Part shown: piece by piece, positions 59,081 through 64,000 of the stretch
Numbering within the stretch: the stretch's first letter is position 1
Layout of the letters: each line of letters starts with the position of its first letter
Assembly: GCA_902608115.1 (NCBI GenBank)
Contig: CACLMT010000002.1
Location: 62,001 to 126,000 of the forward strand
Origin: an uncultured SAR86 cluster bacterium
GTDB taxonomy: Bacteria > Pseudomonadota > Gammaproteobacteria > Magnimaribacterales > D2472
DNA: 64,000 nt
Direction of reading: 5' to 3'
Notes under the pieces: generated by a model
Databases searched by the model: none
The model's input: only the letters and a program-made list of their open reading frames with translations
Told to the model about the DNA's origin: nothing
Position numbers and translations under genes: made by a program

Positions 59081-60069
59081 TCATAGATAAATATCCTTGG
59101 TTAGAAGATTGTATTAATCAAAATTCAATTAATAATTTTCCACCAGCCTCTGTCATAGAAGGAGAAGTAGGTCTCGCTAAATTACAACTTGCTTTATATT
59201 TTGCAAAACAATTGCTTTGTTTGAAATCTTCTAAACCATGTTCTGGTTGTAATTCATGTTCTTATTTTGAAGCTCAATCACATCCTGATTATTGTTACTT
59301 AACTTCAAATTCAGCTTCAAACAATATTTTAGCTAGCTCTTCTACAAAAAAAGAGAAACTAAATACAACGAGCGTTCATGGTATAAGATCGTTTAATCAA
59401 TTTATGTCGAGGACTAATTCGGTTTCACTCAAAAGAGTAGGTATTATTTTCGATGGTGAAAAAATGAATTTACATAGTCAAAATGCCTTACTCAAAATAT
59501 TAGAAGAATCATCTAAAAATAAATTTATAATTATTGTTTCAAGTAAAAGAAAATTCTTCCTTCCAACGATATATAGTAGGGCATCTTTAATTTCGATAAA
59601 AAATCCTAACTCTTCTCAAATTGATACATGGATAAAAGATCAAGGATATATAGATTATTCAACTTTAAATTTTTCGCCTGATACAACTCCTTTAAATATT
59701 GAAAATCTTATCAATGAAAATAGAGTTGATTATTATCAAAATATAACCTCTAAGTTAAATTTATTTTGTATAAATGAAATCGACATAATTGATTTGATTA
59801 AATTCTTTAAAGATCTGAATATTTCTTATGAATTAAAAATTAATTCAATAATTACTTACTTAAAAATTTGTCTAGGAATTTTGACTAAATTTTATAATGA
59901 ACACCCTTTAATAACGTCTATAAAGAAAAAAGATGTTGATATTGAATTACTAAATGATTTGGTAGAAGAATTAGTTAATTATAAAGTTTCACTTAATGAA
60001 GTACCCACTTTAAATGAACAAATTGGGTTAAATTATTTTTTCTCTCAGTTTAAATGTGTATTTAAATAA
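59077..60069 (+). CDS. holB: DNA polymerase III delta' subunit
   Basis: KPCSGCNSCSYFEAQSHPDYCYL zinc module; VGIIFDGEKMNLHSQNALLKILEESS; after tmk. Confidence 0.93.
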   Translation: MIIDKYPWLEDCINQNSINNFPPASVIEGEVGLAKLQLALYFAKQLLCLKSSKPCSGCNSCSYFEAQSHPDYCYLTSNSASNNILASSSTKKEKLNTTSVHGIRSFNQFMSRTNSVSLKRVGIIFDGEKMNLHSQNALLKILEESSKNKFIIIVSSKRKFFLPTIYSRASLISIKNPNSSQIDTWIKDQGYIDYSTLNFSPDTTPLNIENLINENRVDYYQNITSKLNLFCINEIDIIDLIKFFKDLNISYELKINSIITYLKICLGILTKFYNEHPLITSIKKKDVDIELLNDLVEELVNYKVSLNEVPTLNEQIGLNYFFSQFKCVFK

Positions 60070-60075
60070 TCAAAA

Positions 60076-60843
60076 CTAAACTATCGTCATACCGCCATCT
60101 ACGACTAGAGTTTGACCATTTATATAAGAGCCTGCTTCTGAAGCAAGCATCAATGCTATCCCTGCTATCTCATTAGGCATGCCTATTCTCCGCATGGGAA
60201 CGGTGCTAGTCACTCTCTTTAAAATCTCAGGATTTTCCCAAAGAGCTTTAGCAAAATCTGTTTTTATTAAGCCAGGCGCTATCGCATTTGCTCGAATATT
60301 AAATTGACCATATTCCGACGCTAAGTTTTTAACCATCATAATATCTGCTGCTTTGCTCATGTTATAAGCTCCAAGTATGGAGCTTCCTTTTAGACCACCA
60401 ACACTAGAAACAATAATAATAACTCCATCATTTCTTTCCTTCATTTGTGGCAACACTAAGTTTGTCAGAATATGATTAGATTTCACATTATTGTGCATAA
60501 TTTTATCAAATGCTTCTGAAGGTATATCTTCCATTGATCCCATAAATGGATTGGTAGCAGCATTACAAACTAAAACATCAATTTTGCCTAATATCTTATT
60601 TGTTTCAGATACTAAATTTTTTAATTGAGATTCATCTCCTATGTTTGCTGTAATTGGAAATGCAACTTCTGTACCAACATGCTCGTTTATTTCATTTACT
60701 GTTTTATTACAAATATCGATCTTTCTGCTAGATATAATTACTTTTGCTCCTGCTTTAGCAGCTTCAAAAGCTATAGCTTTTCCAATGCCCTTAGATGAAC
60801 CAGTAATTAAAAATGATTTATTTTTTAAATTAAATAATGACAT
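60076..60843 (-). CDS. SDR family oxidoreductase
   Basis: FLITGSSKGIGKAIAFEAAKAGAKVIISSR; YNMSKAADIMMVKNLASEYG; INGQTLVVDGG. Confidence 0.94.
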   Translation of the reverse strand: MSLFNLKNKSFLITGSSKGIGKAIAFEAAKAGAKVIISSRKIDICNKTVNEINEHVGTEVAFPITANIGDESQLKNLVSETNKILGKIDVLVCNAATNPFMGSMEDIPSEAFDKIMHNNVKSNHILTNLVLPQMKERNDGVIIIVSSVGGLKGSSILGAYNMSKAADIMMVKNLASEYGQFNIRANAIAPGLIKTDFAKALWENPEILKRVTSTVPMRRIGMPNEIAGIALMLASEAGSYINGQTLVVDGGMTIV

Positions 60844-60861
60844 TTGCCTTATAATCTTTGA

Positions 60862-61092
60862 ATGTTTACTAATGTAGAAATATATTCTAAATCAAATTGT
60901 GTGTTTTGTGATAAAGCAAAAAATTACTTTAATCAAAATAATATTCCATTTACGGAGCATAACGTAGAAATTCAAGAGATTTTTGATTCCTTAATGCAAA
61001 GAAATCCAAATGCCAGAACTATGCCTCAAATTTTTATAGACAATGAATTGATAGGCGGATATACCGATTTAGTTGAGTGGTTAAAAAGTTAA
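60862..61092 (+). CDS. grxC: Glutaredoxin (GrxC-like, CVFC active site)
   Basis: VEIYSKSNCVFCDKAKNYFNQNNIPF; RTMPQIFIDNELIGGYTDL. Confidence 0.94.
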   Translation: MFTNVEIYSKSNCVFCDKAKNYFNQNNIPFTEHNVEIQEIFDSLMQRNPNARTMPQIFIDNELIGGYTDLVEWLKS

Positions 61093-61128
61093 TATAGGGA
61101 CTAATTATGTATACGATTTTTATTTAGC

Positions 61129-62826
61129 ATGAAAGCTTTTAGCGATTTTTTATTGGTTTTGGATGCAAACCTTAGTGGCTCATGGTGGTTTCCTGCTTTG
61201 TTAATCGGTACAGGTGTTTATTTCACTATTTACTTAGGCTTTCCGCAATTTAAATTTTTTACTCATGGTTATAGAATTGTCACTGGAAAATATAAAAAAG
61301 AAGAGGCCAAAGGCGAGACAAGTCCTTTTGAGGCATTAACAACAGCCATGTCTGGAGCTGTAGGTACCGGTAATATTGGTGGAGTAGCTTTGGCAATTTG
61401 GGTTGGAGGTCCAGCAGCTATATTTTGGATGTGGATCACTGCAATTTTTGGAATGACAACTAAATTTGTTGAAGTGACTTTGGCTCATAAATATAGGACA
61501 ACGCTAAATGATGGATCTATATCAGGTGGTCCCATGTACTACATTGAAAAAAGTTTTAATAAGAGATGGGCAGGAATCTTATTTGCTGCATTAATGATGA
61601 TCTGTGCTATTGGCTCAGGAAATATGCCTCAAATAAATAATATAGCTCAAGTACTTGATGACACATTTAGTATTGATAAATTAAATACTGGATTGATCCT
61701 GGGTGCTTTGTTGTGGTTAATTATTGTTGGTGGAATAACAAGAATTGCTAAGGTTGCCAGTAAATTAGTGCCAATTATGGGAATCATATATTTCGGTGGA
61801 GCTATAGTCGTTGTGGGAGAAAATTATCAAAATATTCCAGCATCCTTTTATCAAATTTTTTCACAAGTTTTCTCTGGTTCAGCAGCAGCAGGTGGCTTCC
61901 TAGGTGCAAGTTTTGCCATGAGTCTGAAATTAGGTTTAGCGAGAGGACTTTATTCGAATGAGGCCGGTCAAGGATCTTCACCCATTGCTCATGCTTCTGC
62001 TAAAACTAAACATTCCGTGGAACAGGGAATGGTTTCTATATTAGAACCATTTATTGACACGATTGTTGTTTGTAGTGTTACAGCACTTGTTATTTTATCA
62101 AGCAATGTTTGGACTGAAAAATTTGAAAATGAATTTGAGAGATCATCATTATTTTTTATATCTGGATCATACGAAGACTCAAATGCTAACGATCAGAAGG
62201 AGTTAGCAAAATTTGTTTCTGATAAGAGAAAATTTACCAAAGATTCCTCAAAAGTTAAAAACTTCAGCGGTAATTTAACTATTTTAGACGGCAACCTAGA
62301 GAATAATGATTTAACTATCTTTCATAATAATTCAATTGCAGAGAATGTACTTTTTTATATTCCTCTGGATGATGAAGATGAAATTCTTCGATTTAATGGT
62401 CAAATTGAGGTAAATGCTAATGGAGAGATTATAGATAATGTCTCAAGCAAAGGTCTTAAAATTCGAGGTGAGTCATTGGTGCACTCCGCTACTTTAACTT
62501 CAAAAGCATTTGGTTCAGGTGTGCTTGGTAAGTACGGAGAATATATTGTAGCCATTGGGTTGTTATTATTTGCTTTCTCTACAGCTATTGCTTGGTGTTA
62601 CTATGGTGATAGATCAACAGCTTATATTTTTGGTGAGCGTGCCGTTCCAATATATAGATTGTTTTATGTTTTTTGTTTCATTCTTGCTGCAGTTATAGAT
62701 ACCACAATCGTTTGGAGAATTGCTTATGTTGTTGTTGCATTGGTCTCAATACCAAATCTAATAGCTTTATTTATTCTCCGAAAAGAAATGAAAGAGCAAG
62801 TAACAAGCTACATAATCAATAAATAA
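61129..62826 (+). CDS. Sodium:alanine symporter (AGCS) family transporter
   Basis: GYRIVTGKYKKEEAKGETSPFEALTTAMSGAVGTGNIGGVALAIWVGGPAAIFWMW; LARGLYSNEAGQGSSPIAHA. Confidence 0.95.
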   Translation: MKAFSDFLLVLDANLSGSWWFPALLIGTGVYFTIYLGFPQFKFFTHGYRIVTGKYKKEEAKGETSPFEALTTAMSGAVGTGNIGGVALAIWVGGPAAIFWMWITAIFGMTTKFVEVTLAHKYRTTLNDGSISGGPMYYIEKSFNKRWAGILFAALMMICAIGSGNMPQINNIAQVLDDTFSIDKLNTGLILGALLWLIIVGGITRIAKVASKLVPIMGIIYFGGAIVVVGENYQNIPASFYQIFSQVFSGSAAAGGFLGASFAMSLKLGLARGLYSNEAGQGSSPIAHASAKTKHSVEQGMVSILEPFIDTIVVCSVTALVILSSNVWTEKFENEFERSSLFFISGSYEDSNANDQKELAKFVSDKRKFTKDSSKVKNFSGNLTILDGNLENNDLTIFHNNSIAENVLFYIPLDDEDEILRFNGQIEVNANGEIIDNVSSKGLKIRGESLVHSATLTSKAFGSGVLGKYGEYIVAIGLLLFAFSTAIAWCYYGDRSTAYIFGERAVPIYRLFYVFCFILAAVIDTTIVWRIAYVVVALVSIPNLIALFILRKEMKEQVTSYIINK

Positions 62827-62834
62827 TCTTTTTA

Positions 62835-63719
62835 TTGAATAATTTAAAAAAGAAATACTTATTTGTAGGATTAGGGACCATGGGATTTCCCATGGCAGGA
62901 CATCTATCAAAATTAAAAAATATAGATTTATATGTTCATAACAGAACTCTTTCAGTTCTTAATAAATGGTTAAAAAAATATTCGGCTACTAAAATTGGAT
63001 CATTAGAAACTAATCAAATTAAATTTGATGGTTTAATTATTTGTTTGAAAGATGATTTGGTAATTGAATCTGTTTTATTAAAAGATAAATTAATTAAATC
63101 TATTAAGAACAATGGTTTTATAATAGATCATTCAACTACCTCTCTAGATCTTATTAAAAAAATTACTACCAATAAATTATTTAAATCTCAAAAAAATTTA
63201 TATTTTGATGCTCCAGTTACTGGGGGGCAATTAGGAGCAATTAATGGAAGATTATCTATCATGGTTGGTGGATCCAAGTCTAAATTTCCTAAAATTAAAC
63301 CACTAATTAATAGTTACTCTAATACAGTTACCTATATAGGACCTAACGGTCATGGGCAATTAACAAAAATGGTTAATCAATTGTGTATAGCAGGTCTTTT
63401 ACAAGGTCTATCAGAAGGAATAGCTCTTGGAAGTAAATCAAATTTAGAAATGGATAAAGTTTTTAAAGCCATTTCAGATGGTGCTGCTCAATCTTGGCAA
63501 ATGGATAATAGATTTCATTCAATGATTGATAAGAAATTTAATTTTGGATTTGCGGTAGATCTTATGATTAAAGATTTAAAAATCTCATTAAAACATGCGA
63601 ACTCAATGAACTTAAACCTTAATATTAGTAAATTAATCTTAAAAAAGTATAAAAGCTTATCTAAATTAGGTTACGGAGATTTTGATACATCTAGTTTAAT
63701 TAAGTTGCTACAGAAATAA
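62835..63719 (+). CDS. NAD(P)-dependent oxidoreductase, 3-hydroxyisobutyrate dehydrogenase family
   Basis: TTG start; YLFVGLGTMGFPMAGHLSK; FDAPVTGGQLGAINGRLSIMVGG; GHGQLTKMVNQL. Confidence 0.92.
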   Translation: MNNLKKKYLFVGLGTMGFPMAGHLSKLKNIDLYVHNRTLSVLNKWLKKYSATKIGSLETNQIKFDGLIICLKDDLVIESVLLKDKLIKSIKNNGFIIDHSTTSLDLIKKITTNKLFKSQKNLYFDAPVTGGQLGAINGRLSIMVGGSKSKFPKIKPLINSYSNTVTYIGPNGHGQLTKMVNQLCIAGLLQGLSEGIALGSKSNLEMDKVFKAISDGAAQSWQMDNRFHSMIDKKFNFGFAVDLMIKDLKISLKHANSMNLNLNISKLILKKYKSLSKLGYGDFDTSSLIKLLQK

Positions 63720-63720
63720 A

Positions 63721-63743
63721 AAACTTTGCCATATAGCAAGTTT
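63721..63743. terminator. Weak stem-loop between convergent genes
   Basis: AAACTTTGC-CATATA-GCAAGTTT, one bulged base; followed by short T run. Confidence 0.35.
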
Positions 63744-63805
63744 TACACTTACTATTTTCTAATCCACATATGCAATGCTTATATTATCAATAATGATTGA
63801 GGTAA

Positions 63806-64000
63806 TTATTCTGGTTCGAAAAAATAACTTATATATGAATTACCTTCTTTATCTTTTCTTCCAAGGGCATCTTTAAAAATAACTTTAACTTTCATATCAA
63901 ATTTAATTTTATCTGGATCTGGTTTAATATTTATTAGATTACCTTTGATCGTTCCGCCTTCATCTAAGTCAACAATTGCGGATATGTAGGGAACATCAAT
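63806..64000 (-). CDS. OB-fold (DUF35-like, acyl-CoA-associated) protein, C-terminal part (runs off right edge)
   Basis: Reverse-strand frame: IDVPYISAIVDLDEGGTIKGNLINIKPDPDKIKFDMKVKVIFKDALGRKDKEGNSYISYFFEPE*. Absent from ORF track. Confidence 0.75.
   Translation of the reverse strand: MDVPYISAIVDLDEGGTIKGNLINIKPDPDKIKFDMKVKVIFKDALGRKDKEGNSYISYFFEPE

Noticed and set aside
1-64000. CRISPR array, prophage, integron or IS element
   Set aside because: No regularly spaced repeats, cas genes, transposase, integrase or phage structural genes seen on reading both strands.

Overview
The window is an AT-rich, gene-dense chromosomal segment whose gene content and gene order look like a marine gammaproteobacterium (inference only; no search was run). 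I see no phage, IS element, integron or CRISPR array. The left ~39 kb is rich in accessory catabolic and redox genes: P450, BVMO-type flavin monooxygenase, F420-type LLM oxidoreductase, TauD-like dioxygenase, KshA-like Rieske oxygenase, KstD-like FAD dehydrogenase, several SDRs, a sulfotransferase, two SnoaL/NTF2-like proteins and a DUF1295 reductase. It also holds a compact coenzyme F420 module (npdG-cofE-cofD-cofC) and a c-di-GMP/phosphorelay signalling cluster (EAL, HisKA-REC-GGDEF, REC, hybrid kinase). The right part is mostly housekeeping: pdxJ, grxD, rnt, a split metG, mrp/apbC, mlaA, dusA, nhaB, nudC, and a trimmed rne/rluC-rpmF-fabD-fabG-acpP-fabF-mltG-tmk-holB block. The best leads are: (1) the F420 module embedded in a steroid/terpenoid-like oxygenase neighbourhood; (2) cofE with no canonical start codon before its conserved N-terminus; (3) an RNase E with no cysteines, and so no zinc-link; (4) a MetRS split into catalytic and tRNA-binding ORFs; (5) a HisKA-REC-GGDEF protein without an ATPase domain; (6) hairpins in the rne leader and a perfect palindrome beside a bacterioferritin-like gene.
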